Positions 8,551 to 16,108 of a DNA stretch of 64,000 nucleotides are shown here, piece by piece. Numbering within the stretch: the first letter of the stretch is position 1; every line of letters starts with the position of its first letter. A program made the position numbers and the translations under genes. Source of the DNA: Paenalkalicoccus suaedae (GTDB lineage Bacteria > Bacillota > Bacilli > Bacillales > Salisediminibacteriaceae); contig NZ_CP041372.2 in assembly GCF_006965545.2 (NCBI RefSeq), positions 806,001 through 870,000 on the forward strand. The letters run 5' to 3'. Under the pieces are notes generated by a model. It ran no database searches, was not told the origin of the DNA, and was given only the letters and a program-made list of their open reading frames with translations.

Positions 8551-9159
8551 ATTTTTATATCAAAAGGCGTCGTAAAAAGAACTATGAATTTTTTTATAGT
8601 ATCGGTAACGTTAATAATAGTTGCAATGATAGTAACTTTAATTATCCATCCTGATATTAGTCGAGTACAAGAATTTTTAGATAGTAGATCATCCGATCAA
8701 GTTAGCGAAGCTGACGGTTTAACTAAAGTATGGGCATATATAGTTAATAACGGATTTATGGTCCCTTTACAGATGTTCGTAATAGCCTTAATCCCTATTC
8801 AATTTTTATACTTTATTAATGTCGTTTCCACTTCTATTATAACTGGATTTGTTTATGGAGTTGTTTTACAACTTGATATTAAACAAGGGAGTGAGGTTAT
8901 ATTAAGCGCCGTTCCATACACATTTTTCGAAATTATCGCTTATTGCATTTTTGCAGCAGTTCTTTTTAAATTAAATCAAGCTGTCAGAAGCCGGTTAAAG
9001 AGAATATTCAAGAAAGATCATACAAGGGAAGAAAGCAATACAATAATAAAGAGATTACTAGGGACATTTTTAACATACGGTGTTTTTGTACTTCCATTAA
9101 TAATTGTAGCTGCATTTATGGAAACGTATGTTGCAGATATGATATTAAATTTATTTTAA
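8551..9159 (+). CDS. SpoIIM-like membrane protein, apparent ATT start
   Basis: Four or five hydrophobic segments and a central proline-flanked segment (AVPYTFFEIIAY) resemble the stage II sporulation protein M (DUF95) superfamily. A perfect AAGGAGG (8537-8543) stands 7 nt before an ATT codon at 8551. The first ATG is at 8584 and an in-frame GTG at 8494 has no RBS. This is the second gene in the window with an ideal site but ATT at the start. Its base composition is more AT-rich than the methyltransferase before it. Membership of the SpoIIM group is tentative, and the role is unknown. Confidence 0.65.
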   Translation: MFISKGVVKRTMNFFIVSVTLIIVAMIVTLIIHPDISRVQEFLDSRSSDQVSEADGLTKVWAYIVNNGFMVPLQMFVIALIPIQFLYFINVVSTSIITGFVYGVVLQLDIKQGSEVILSAVPYTFFEIIAYCIFAAVLFKLNQAVRSRLKRIFKKDHTREESNTIIKRLLGTFLTYGVFVLPLIIVAAFMETYVADMILNLF

Positions 9160-9250
9160 AGGCAGGCGTCTTTGTGAGATTGATAAATACATAACCAGTT
9201 GTGAATAAGGTTACTGGATATAAGAAGAGGGTTATCATTTATAGAGACAT

Positions 9251-9310
9251 GGTACGTAAATCGTGGACACGGTTCATAAATCTGAAATGCGGTTCATAAA
9301 CCCACACCCC
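9251..9310 (+). repeat. Short phased array G: GGTTCATAAA core, 20-bp period, 3 units
   Basis: Cores start at 9251 (degenerate), 9271 and 9291, exactly 20 bp apart. The core resembles that of array A (ACATAA). The array lies in the convergent gap between the SpoIIM-like gene and the AraC gene. Confidence 0.6.
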
Positions 9311-9352
9311 AACCCAACGTTGCCCAACTATCATAATACAAAAACCTCAACA

Positions 9353-9386
9353 CAAAAGAACGATGCCAGCATTCGGCATCGTTCTT
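9353..9386 (-). terminator. Rho-independent terminator of the AraC gene
   Basis: A 12-bp perfect stem (9356-9367 with 9375-9386) is followed on the minus strand by a short T-rich run, 20 bp after the AraC-family stop codon. Confidence 0.8.
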
Positions 9387-9405
9387 CGGATTATCATTTA
9401 TACAC

Positions 9406-10275
9406 TTACTTCTGTTTCACCGCAATCCAAATCTCACTGTACACGTTCTCCATATCGGAGTAATCTTCTACAAAAGAGAGCTCTGGTGCATCGACTAGCT
9501 CGTAGTCGGAGGCTGGTAGCCACTCGGATGCGATTTTTGCCCATGTGTCTTGCATCGTTTTAGGGAAAGCACCTTTTGAAGAGAAGATGGCCCATGTATG
9601 AGCAGGAATCTCCAAGCGTTCTAGTCCTTCAACTGCGTCAGACTGTGTTGTTAATACGCCGATCATGTGATCGAGGTAGCCTTTCTCCTCCGAACGCCCA
9701 TCGTCGAATTGATACGAGGCGTTCATGACTTGATGTGGCTCTAAATCAGCGATTTCGTCCATTTTTTCATATTGAGCATCGGTAATATTTCCTGCGAGCT
9801 CCTCAATCTCCTTGTTTACACCCTCAAACTGAATGGGTACTCTCTTCTTCACGCCAACAATTGCGAAAGCGTCCTTTTGTACAATTTTGTATTTCATGTT
9901 CATTCCTCCTTGAATAGTTAGTTGGAAGGATAGCTTTGGGAAGGCTTGAAGCTTTTGCGCTTCGTGTTCCTTTACCTCTGAGGGCGGAAATCCTGCCCAA
10001 TCCTTAAATGCACGCGCGAAGCCATCCACGGAATCGTATCCGTATTTAAACGCCGTATCCGTGACGGTCGCCTCTGTTCGCAAAAGCTCCTGCATCGCTG
10101 TCGACAGCCTTCGATTGCGAATATATGCGCTAAGGGGCATACCCGACAAATACGAAAACATGCGCTTAAAGTGGTAGAGAGACGTTCCCGTGATTTTCTC
10201 CAGCTCGAGAAGATCGATGTCGTCCTCCAAATGAGCCTCGATGTAGTCGATGGCCTCGTTCATTTGCTTTAGCAT
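9406..10275 (-). CDS. AraC-family regulator with GyrI-like effector domain, 289 aa
   Basis: Residues 1-110 form an AraC/XylS double HTH (TGTSLYHFKRMFSYLSG and YGYDSVDGFARAFKDW cover the two recognition helices). Residues 130-289 match the GyrI-like/AraC_E_bind small-molecule-binding domain. This arrangement is that of Rob/BmrR-like multidrug sensors and YdeE-type Bacillus regulators. I chose the ATG at 10275 because AAGGAGGG lies 7 nt upstream; a 50-residue extension in frame lacks an RBS. It is divergent from the nucleotidyltransferase gene, which may be its target. Confidence 0.88.
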   Translation of the reverse strand: MLKQMNEAIDYIEAHLEDDIDLLELEKITGTSLYHFKRMFSYLSGMPLSAYIRNRRLSTAMQELLRTEATVTDTAFKYGYDSVDGFARAFKDWAGFPPSEVKEHEAQKLQAFPKLSFQLTIQGGMNMKYKIVQKDAFAIVGVKKRVPIQFEGVNKEIEELAGNITDAQYEKMDEIADLEPHQVMNASYQFDDGRSEEKGYLDHMIGVLTTQSDAVEGLERLEIPAHTWAIFSSKGAFPKTMQDTWAKIASEWLPASDYELVDAPELSFVEDYSDMENVYSEIWIAVKQK

Positions 10276-10453
10276 GCCAGGTCCCTCCTTATGCATTAAT
10301 ACTAACGCCGATTGCCGCGGTGCACCCGATATTTTTGCGACGAGTTTAGTCGGATGTGCAACCAAACGCTTCCTCACACGTCTAATAAGTAAGAGCATCG
10401 TAGCACGAACGGACACCTCAAGCAATTTTTGGGGGAGAAAATAGGATCGAAGC

Positions 10454-10579
10454 GTGGAGGAATTAGGAAAAGGGGTAAACGAGGTATGAGAACGAGCAAA
10501 CGAAGCGTCAGCACGTGCAAAGCACCCGGCAGAACGAGCGAACCATATCGGCGGACATGCAAATCAAAGGAGGTAACTT
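10454..10579 (+). repeat. Phased array H: GCAAAC-like core, 21-bp period
   Basis: Cores of the form GCAAA/GCGAA/GTAAA start at 10475, 10496, 10517, 10538 and 10559, exactly 21 bp apart, with a weaker start at 10454. The last unit merges with the ribosome-binding site of the next gene (AAAGGAGG at 10567). The remainder of each unit is unconserved. The rest of the divergent gap (10276-10453) shows nothing I can name. Confidence 0.7.
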
Positions 10580-10580
10580 T

Positions 10581-11447
10581 ATGAATAGCTACGACTTACG
10601 CAAAAGAGACGCAGAGCTACCTAAGCATCGTGCTGAATTAATGCGTGCGATTGAAGCGGACTTATGTCACGATAAACATGTACTAGGAGTGTTTTATGGA
10701 GGCTCCATAGGAGCGGATAATGAGGATCTTTACTCAGATATTGACTTACGAATTGTTGTAGAGGATCACCAATTTGAAGATTATCGTACAAATAAAAAGG
10801 AGCGAGCTCATCGTTGGGGAAGCGTGTTATTCTTTGAAGATTTTCCGTATGCACCATACACGATTGCACATTTTGATTCATTTATTAAAGTAGATTCTTT
10901 TTACTATAAAAAGGAGGATCTTACTCCATCGATATGGTTACAGGAAATCAAAATTGCCCATGATCCACATGATTTTCTCCAGAAACTGCAGAAGCGATCT
11001 CAAGCCATCACGTACGAACCGAGCAAGGTAGATGTGGAGATATGGAGGACGAAGTTTGTGTCCTACGCGCACGAGCTTTATCGACGCGTGAGGAGAGGGG
11101 AGTTTTACTATGCCTTGCAGATAATAGATTCGATGCGTTATTCGGTCGTGCTGGGGTGGCTGATGGAAGCAGGAATCCGACCAAACTCATTTGGCGATTG
11201 GGCGAGGCTTGAAGGCGAGAGAAGTCCGTTGACAACGGAGCAACAGCGCCTTTTAGTAACGTGGCACTGTGATCGTGATCCGGAGCGGCTACTCTCGACA
11301 GGGCGCGCCATGTACCCAGAATTCCTACGCTTGCACGAAAATCTGGTAGAAAAGCTCCGATTTGCGGATCACATGGAACAAATGGAGGAGCTTTTGGACA
11401 TGGGAATTCCATCGCAGTGTGCACCAAAAAATCGAGCAAAGGAGTGA
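10581..11447 (+). CDS. Nucleotidyltransferase-fold protein, aminoglycoside-adenylyltransferase-like
   Basis: The protein has 288 aa from the ATG at 10581, preceded by AAAGGAGG. The Pol-beta/ANT active site is clear: GGS at residues 40-42, followed by DID (Asp53 and Asp55), which would bind the metal-NTP. The C-terminal half is helical with basic stretches, as in chromosomal streptomycin or aminoglycoside adenylyltransferase relatives. It could modify a small molecule, but resistance is only a possibility. Two small membrane proteins follow within 5 and 370 bp. Confidence 0.8.
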   Translation: MNSYDLRKRDAELPKHRAELMRAIEADLCHDKHVLGVFYGGSIGADNEDLYSDIDLRIVVEDHQFEDYRTNKKERAHRWGSVLFFEDFPYAPYTIAHFDSFIKVDSFYYKKEDLTPSIWLQEIKIAHDPHDFLQKLQKRSQAITYEPSKVDVEIWRTKFVSYAHELYRRVRRGEFYYALQIIDSMRYSVVLGWLMEAGIRPNSFGDWARLEGERSPLTTEQQRLLVTWHCDRDPERLLSTGRAMYPEFLRLHENLVEKLRFADHMEQMEELLDMGIPSQCAPKNRAKE

Positions 11448-11451
11448 GTGA

Positions 11452-11760
11452 ATGAGTACATACATAAAACCAATGGTAGCGTTTTTGATTATTGCAGCTT
11501 TAATAATGATTTTTATCTATTTCACAACTACGTTTTCTATCATAATGATATCTTTGTCTAGTTCGGTTATTGTATCAGACCTTGTTATACTAGTAATCCT
11601 CGTTGGAGTGTCAGCATTAACTGGATACTTAGTAAGTGCATTTTTTAAACAATTATTTATCGATATTATTAAAAAGAAGTATTTTTCCGTACCTTTAATA
11701 GGGGTTAGCTCAGGAATCATGATGCTTATCCTTTTTACTAGAGTGTTTCAGCCGATTTAA
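11452..11760 (+). CDS. Small membrane protein, 102 aa (tandem paralogue 1)
   Basis: Three hydrophobic segments (about residues 8-30, 42-64 and 80-98) predict a membrane protein. It starts 5 bp after the nucleotidyltransferase stop, with GGAGTGAGTGA as the site. It is a clear paralogue of the next gene, with shared KPxVAFLIIA and GYLxSxFFK segments. Function unknown. Confidence 0.7.
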   Translation: MSTYIKPMVAFLIIAALIMIFIYFTTTFSIIMISLSSSVIVSDLVILVILVGVSALTGYLVSAFFKQLFIDIIKKKYFSVPLIGVSSGIMMLILFTRVFQPI

Positions 11761-11815
11761 ATACAAGCAAGCCTGTATCTATTCCTTTAGATTATCCTTG
11801 CAAATGAGTGAGTAA

Positions 11816-12133
11816 ATGAGTATACACATAAAACCACTGGTAGCGTTTTTGATTATTGCAGTGTTAATTATGGTCTTCGTCTACTTCATCACTACGTTCT
11901 CATTCATGATGGCTATATGGTCCAGTACAGTTATCATACCAGAACATGTAACATTACTAATCCTCATCGTAGTGTCGGGACTTACAGGTTACTTATTAAG
12001 TATCTTCTTTAAAAAATTATTTGTAGATATCATCGGAAAGAAACATATTTCCGTACCTTTAACAGGAGTTGTCTCCACAATCATGATGCTCTTCATTTTT
12101 TCTGGGTTTTTTGAAGTGTTATTAGTTTATTGA
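11816..12133 (+). CDS. Small membrane protein, 105 aa (tandem paralogue 2)
   Basis: This is a tandem duplicate of the preceding gene. Protein and translation-start region are both conserved (GAGTGAGT(G/A)A, then ATGAGTA in both), so the duplication took in the RBS. Three predicted TM segments. Its last 7 bases overlap the end of the convergent lipoprotein gene (12127-12133), with no terminator between them. Function unknown. Confidence 0.7.
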   Translation: MSIHIKPLVAFLIIAVLIMVFVYFITTFSFMMAIWSSTVIIPEHVTLLILIVVSGLTGYLLSIFFKKLFVDIIGKKHISVPLTGVVSTIMMLFIFSGFFEVLLVY

Positions 12134-12516
12134 AGCTCCTCAATCATGCCTAACAGCACATCTGCATTTTCTCCGGTGATCAAATAAAACGTATCCTCTG
12201 CGCCTGCGCTATTATAAATGAGTGTTTGATCGTCTGTTGTCCAAATATTTGCGAACACGAGGGCTGTTGAGTTATCGAGGTCATTGATTGTCACGACGTG
12301 GTCAGGCTGACCGGTCGCTTGCGTATCGGTCTCCTCCTGCTCGGCAAAAATATCGAGTGCCTGTTGAATCTGCTCCTTGTCATTAATTGCCTCCTCACTA
12401 AAATCGATGGAAAAGTCGTTCACGTATTCGCCGGTGGTAAACTCAAGTCCAGAGTCACCGCACGCGGCAAGCAATAAGCAGGCAAGACTTAAAATAATAA
12501 CTAAAAGCTTCTTCAT
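12127..12516 (-). CDS. Putative lipoprotein, 129 aa (paralogue of next gene)
   Basis: A signal peptide ends in LLLAAC. The mature part is acidic. It shares with the gene at 12553-12966 the layout CG(D/E)SGxE, an NDKEQIQQAL/SDQDTIERYL helix and a short C-terminal LGMIEELQ/LNIMAELQ helix, so the two are paralogues. I prefer the second of two adjacent ATGs (12516) because it is better spaced from GGAGG. Predicted to be membrane-anchored outside the cell. Role unknown. Confidence 0.75.
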   Translation of the reverse strand: MKKLLVIILSLACLLLAACGDSGLEFTTGEYVNDFSIDFSEEAINDKEQIQQALDIFAEQEETDTQATGQPDHVVTINDLDNSTALVFANIWTTDDQTLIYNSAGAEDTFYLITGENADVLLGMIEELQ

Positions 12517-12552
12517 CATATTTCCTCCATTTATAGTAGATAGTATTGAGTA

Positions 12553-12966
12553 TTAGTTGGAATTCGTACCCTGAAGTTCAGCCATGATGTTTAAGATAAA
12601 ATCTACGTCTTCTTCGTTGATGGAGTAGAATGGTCCCATAGAGGCAAATGGTCTATACACCATTGTGTCATCGTTCGCAAAGATGCTTACACCATTAAAG
12701 AACGAAGCATCATCGTGATCATTAACAAAAATAATGTGATCAGCTATTCTTCTAGCATACTCATCATCTTCTAGTGTTTCGTTATCTCGGTCAACGATTC
12801 CTAAGTATCGCTCAATCGTATCCTGATCCGAAATGGTGTTATCTCCAAACCTTAAATCTGATTCTCCAATTATAGATGATCCTCCACTTAGTTCCATCCC
12901 AGACTCACCGCACGCACTAAGGAGCATCGTCGCCCCAATAAAAAAGGTTGCTACACGTTTCTTCAT
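12553..12966 (-). CDS. Putative lipoprotein, 137 aa (paralogue)
   Basis: A signal peptide with lipobox LLSAC is followed by an acidic mature domain similar to that of the neighbouring gene. GGAGG lies only 2 nt from the ATG at 12972 but 8 nt from the ATG at 12966, so the latter is preferred. It probably forms an operon with 12987-13460 upstream and 12127-12516 downstream. No named domain recognised. Confidence 0.75.
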   Translation of the reverse strand: MKKRVATFFIGATMLLSACGESGMELSGGSSIIGESDLRFGDNTISDQDTIERYLGIVDRDNETLEDDEYARRIADHIIFVNDHDDASFFNGVSIFANDDTMVYRPFASMGPFYSINEEDVDFILNIMAELQGTNSN

Positions 12967-12986
12967 ATTCATTTCCTCCGTCGCGT

Positions 12987-13460
12987 TTAGTTTACATAAA
13001 TCGAAGTTGCTAGCTGGTGTTCGTCTCCCTCCATAGTCGTAAAGGATAAGACGACTCTTGCCACTCCGGCTCCAGCCGAGTTTGGTAGGCGCATGTCGAA
13101 CACTTCCTCTTCGCCAGGTTCAATCGTGCGCAACACATCTTGGATGATGGGATCCTCTTCGAGCGGTCGCCAACTATTGTCACTGTCTACTGTTTCTAAG
13201 GAGAGTCCTGTGTCGTGTGTGCTAATTTGACTCGCGCCATTGTTTTGCACCGTAACCTCCACGTGTTCTCCGCGATCTACCGTGGTTGCATCGGTTGTGA
13301 TCGCAACCGCAACACCTTGTTCCATCACTTCCTCCGGCAAATCATTCTCCCTATCCACTAGCAATTCTTCACGAACTACATCGTCTGATACCGGTCTGTT
13401 GAGAAAAATGAGAGTAGCTACTACTAATCCGCAGAGTACTAATAGTAAACTAGTTTTCAT
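12987..13460 (-). CDS. Secreted or membrane-anchored Ig-like protein, 157 aa
   Basis: An N-terminal hydrophobic segment (about residues 4-20, no lipobox Cys) acts as a signal anchor. Residues 45-157 look like an immunoglobulin-like beta sandwich (alternating strands around VEVTVQNNG and EEVFDMRLPN), similar to Ig-like domains of Bacillus surface proteins. The ATG at 13460 follows GGAGG at 7 nt. It is probably the first gene of a three-gene operon with the two paralogous lipoproteins downstream. Confidence 0.75.
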   Translation of the reverse strand: MKTSLLLVLCGLVVATLIFLNRPVSDDVVREELLVDRENDLPEEVMEQGVAVAITTDATTVDRGEHVEVTVQNNGASQISTHDTGLSLETVDSDNSWRPLEEDPIIQDVLRTIEPGEEEVFDMRLPNSAGAGVARVVLSFTTMEGDEHQLATSIYVN

Positions 13461-13633
13461 AGCGGATACCTCCAAATTTATTGTGGATGTTAGATGGTTC
13501 TTATTGTTATGTAGAGTACTATACGTACACGTATCATTGAATTAAGGTCTTAGGGGGACGGCTTCAACTTTCTGCTTCCAAATTAGGAATAGATTGTTAG
13601 TCTCTATTAAGAATATCACTCTAGAATGATAAG

Positions 13634-13755
13634 GTGCAACTTGCTGGAGGGCAATGGTGCTAAATGTGGAGGTGGCTGTACCAAAAAGGAGAAGGGGCAT
13701 GCAAAAATTAAGCTAATCTGTGCTAAAACGAGCGTCAGTTGTGCAAATAAGTAAA
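13634..13755 (+). repeat. Phased array C4: GTGC(T/A)AAA core, 21-bp period, 6 units
   Basis: Unit starts are at 13634, 13657, 13678, 13699, 13720 and 13741 (steps 23, 21, 21, 21, 21). Sequence and phase match arrays C1-C3, but the conserved 75-bp tail is missing after the last unit. The array lies in the divergent gap between the Ig-like gene and the MDR oxidoreductase. The rest of the gap (13461-13633 and 13756-13876) shows nothing recognisable. Confidence 0.85.
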
Positions 13756-13876
13756 CGGTTTTCCAATTCGCCAAGGGATGTCCGAAGGCACTTAATAACG
13801 GGTATGCAGGAAATAGAGCGATGCGGTTCGAAGATCTTAATCGTATTTTCATCAAAGAAATAGAGGAGTGGGATTT

Positions 13877-14917
13877 ATGAGAGCAGTTGAAGTAGTGGGA
13901 TATGGGGATGTTGATAAGCTTGAAGTTGTGGAACGAGCTGTGCCGGAGCCTAAAGAGGATGAAGTATTAATAAAAGTGAAGGCGTGCGCGATTAATAATA
14001 CAGAAATCTGGATGAGGGAGGGGGCATACGGAACGGATTCAAAGTCTGGTTGGAAGCCTGAAGGAGTGCAATTCCCTCGTATTCCAGGGTCTGATATAAC
14101 TGGAGTCGTTGTAAAAGCGGGGGACGCAGCTGATACGGATTTAGTCGGAAAGGATGTTGTTTTGTTCCCATTTACGTCGAGTGGAGCGAGTGGATTTGAG
14201 CATATTGCTAATGATATGTCCTTCATCGGCTCGGAATATGATGGTGGATATGCCGAATATGTCGTTTGGCCGGCGGATCTTTGCTACGATATGCCGCTAG
14301 CGGATTATACAGAGAGCGCGGTGTTTAGCGTCAGTGGCTTGACTGCGTGGCACATGGTCGAGCAAATTGGGGCGAAGCCTGGTGAGACGATACTCGTAAC
14401 GGGTGCAAACGGAGGCGTTGGCTCACTCAACATTCAAATTGCGTCTCGAGTGTTTGGCGCAAAAGTAATTGCCGTGGTTGGTGATATGGCTTTAGAAAAG
14501 AAGATGAAAGAGTTAGGGGCAAGTTATGTTGTCTCGTACAAATCAGAGGAACTAATTGATGACATTTTAGCATGGAATCAAGGTCCAGTTGATTCGGTGT
14601 TAGATGTAGTTGGAGATGCACTGTTTGCAACTTCTCTTCACGTGTTAAAAAATGGTGGGAAGTACTGTATTTCAGGATCTGCAGGTGGACAGAAAACAGA
14701 GCTCGATTTTAGAACGCTGTACTTAAAGCATATCACGATGTATGGGTCTGTATTAGGGACGCGAGAAGAATTTGAGAAGATGCTACAGGCTATTTCAGAA
14801 GGCAAAGTGAAGCCAGTAATTGATCGTACGTTTCCGTTAGAAAAAGCGCGTGAGGCGCAAACATATTTTAAGGAGTCAGGGAAAGTGGGGAAGGTTGTTT
14901 TGTTACTGGAAGGGTAA
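13877..14917 (+). CDS. Zinc-less MDR-family oxidoreductase (quinone oxidoreductase-like), 346 aa
   Basis: An N-terminal GroES-like domain (residues 1-140) is followed by a Rossmann domain with the NAD(P)-binding motif GANGGVG near residue 175. The usual catalytic-zinc cysteine and histidine positions are not evident (NNTEIWMREG replaces the CHTD-type motif), so it is closer to quinone reductases than to zinc alcohol dehydrogenases. The ATG at 13877 has GAGGAG upstream. It is a monocistronic gene with a strong terminator. Substrate unknown. Confidence 0.85.
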   Translation: MRAVEVVGYGDVDKLEVVERAVPEPKEDEVLIKVKACAINNTEIWMREGAYGTDSKSGWKPEGVQFPRIPGSDITGVVVKAGDAADTDLVGKDVVLFPFTSSGASGFEHIANDMSFIGSEYDGGYAEYVVWPADLCYDMPLADYTESAVFSVSGLTAWHMVEQIGAKPGETILVTGANGGVGSLNIQIASRVFGAKVIAVVGDMALEKKMKELGASYVVSYKSEELIDDILAWNQGPVDSVLDVVGDALFATSLHVLKNGGKYCISGSAGGQKTELDFRTLYLKHITMYGSVLGTREEFEKMLQAISEGKVKPVIDRTFPLEKAREAQTYFKESGKVGKVVLLLEG

Positions 14918-14938
14918 TTGATCAGTTTTACACGAAAG

Positions 14939-14977
14939 AGGTCGAGACAAGAGGGAGTCATTTGTCTCGACCTTTTT
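14939..14977 (+). terminator. Rho-independent terminator
   Basis: A 12-bp perfect stem (14939-14950 with 14962-14973) is followed by TTTTT. It ends the MDR oxidoreductase transcript. Confidence 0.9.
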
Positions 14978-15020
14978 GATGTAGAGTAGGACGGGCAATT
15001 GTATAGAGAAAAAGTAAAGC

Positions 15021-15255
15021 GGTTAATAACGTAACTTGAGTGGTCATTAGTAGAAGTGGAGCGGTCAATAGTGGCGATGTAACGGTCAATAGGAGATGGA
15101 GCGATCAATAACGGGACTCGAGTGTTCAATAGTGAAGTGGAGCGGTCAATACCGGCGCTGTACTGGTCAAGAGCTGATGAACGGTCAATAACGAAACTCG
15201 TGTGGTCAGTAGCAGAAGTGAAGTGGTCAATATTGGCCCTCTACCAATCAATTGC
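15021..15255 (+). repeat. Phased array B: GGTCAATA core, about 21-bp period, 12 units
   Basis: Twelve GGTCAATA-like cores occur with the C at 15024 (T here), 15045, 15066, 15087, 15106, 15127, 15147, 15168, 15186, 15208, 15228 and 15249. The steps are 21, 21, 21, 19, 21, 20, 21, 18, 22, 20 and 21, averaging close to 20.5 bp. Between cores the sequence is mixed with repeated GTGGAGC or ACTCG fragments. It fills most of the convergent gap 14978-15371. No coding frame with an RBS is seen. Confidence 0.9.
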
Positions 15256-15325
15256 CTTAGGTACTACCATTACCAGCAAAAAGAAACTCAAATACTGCAA
15301 TCTAGTCATTACTATTCATTCTGTA

Positions 15326-15365
15326 GAAAAGGCTGGAACAGTAAGATCACTTCTGTCCCAGCCTT
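15326..15365 (-). terminator. Rho-independent terminator of the YHYH protein gene
   Basis: A stem of about 12 bp with one mismatch (15329-15341 with 15352-15365) is followed on the minus strand by TTTT, just past the stop of the gene at 15372-15965. Confidence 0.8.
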
Positions 15366-15371
15366 GTATGT

Positions 15372-15965
15372 TTAATTTGTAATCTTCACAGTTCTCGTAT
15401 CTTTATCCCACTGAACGTTTGCTCCTAACGTCTCGGCGATGAAGCGAAGCGGAACGAGAGTACGTTTGTTGACTATTTGAGCCGGCTGAGAAAGTTGAAT
15501 GGCACCTGCTGATGTGTAGGCAACTTTATTCCCTACTGTTAAGGTGATTTTTTGCGTACCTTTTGTACCTACTATCTTTTTCGTTTGATCATCCCATTGC
15601 ACAGTTGCTCCTAAAGCTTCAAAGATCGCTCTCATAGGAACGAGGGTAGTACTATCTTTAATGACTGCCTTTTGATCTACCTTTAGTAATGCGCCATTAA
15701 TATACACATCTGCGGTAGGAAGGGGTGCTGGTTTAGGTGCTGGAGCGGGAGTTGGAGCAGGTTTTGGAGCCGGTGCCGAAGATCCTCCGCCATTGTGGTA
15801 ATGATATTCTCCATTCTTTAATCCCCATTTAGAGCAATTTGTATGGCACTTGTGACCACCATTAGAATCCGTCCCACCTGGGTGAGCCGTTGCAACACTT
15901 GCTGCTCCAAATCCAACAACTAACAAAGTAACTAGTAATACTCTCACGAACCGTTTCATCAACAT
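15372..15965 (-). CDS. Secreted YHYH-domain protein with copper-amine-oxidase-N domain, 197 aa
   Basis: A Sec signal peptide (residues 1-27, AxA-like site at ASVATA) is followed by a short His/Cys-rich YHYH domain (HKCHTNCSKWG, then YHYH near residue 55), a Pro/Ala linker made of repeated PAP-K units, and a C-terminal Cu_amine_oxidN1 domain (VYINGALLKVDQKAV... VPLRFIAETLGA). Such domains occur in secreted and cell-wall proteins of Firmicutes and do not imply oxidase activity. A strong AGGAGGGG precedes the ATG. Confidence 0.88.
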   Translation of the reverse strand: MLMKRFVRVLLVTLLVVGFGAASVATAHPGGTDSNGGHKCHTNCSKWGLKNGEYHYHNGGGSSAPAPKPAPTPAPAPKPAPLPTADVYINGALLKVDQKAVIKDSTTLVPMRAIFEALGATVQWDDQTKKIVGTKGTQKITLTVGNKVAYTSAGAIQLSQPAQIVNKRTLVPLRFIAETLGANVQWDKDTRTVKITN

Positions 15966-16108
15966 ATTTACCCCTCCTATTTTACTATATAGGAAGAATA
16001 GTACTTTTTATTATCAAATTTGTCTATAGTTTTCAGAAAATAATTTGTTAAAAGTGGCAAAAACATGTAGAACGTCGTCGGAGAGGGAAGGCGGCGGAAT
16101 TTTGGTTG

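Noticed and set aside
10581-11447. Firm call as an aminoglycoside-resistance gene
   Set aside because: The active-site motif only defines the nucleotidyltransferase fold; substrate cannot be deduced.
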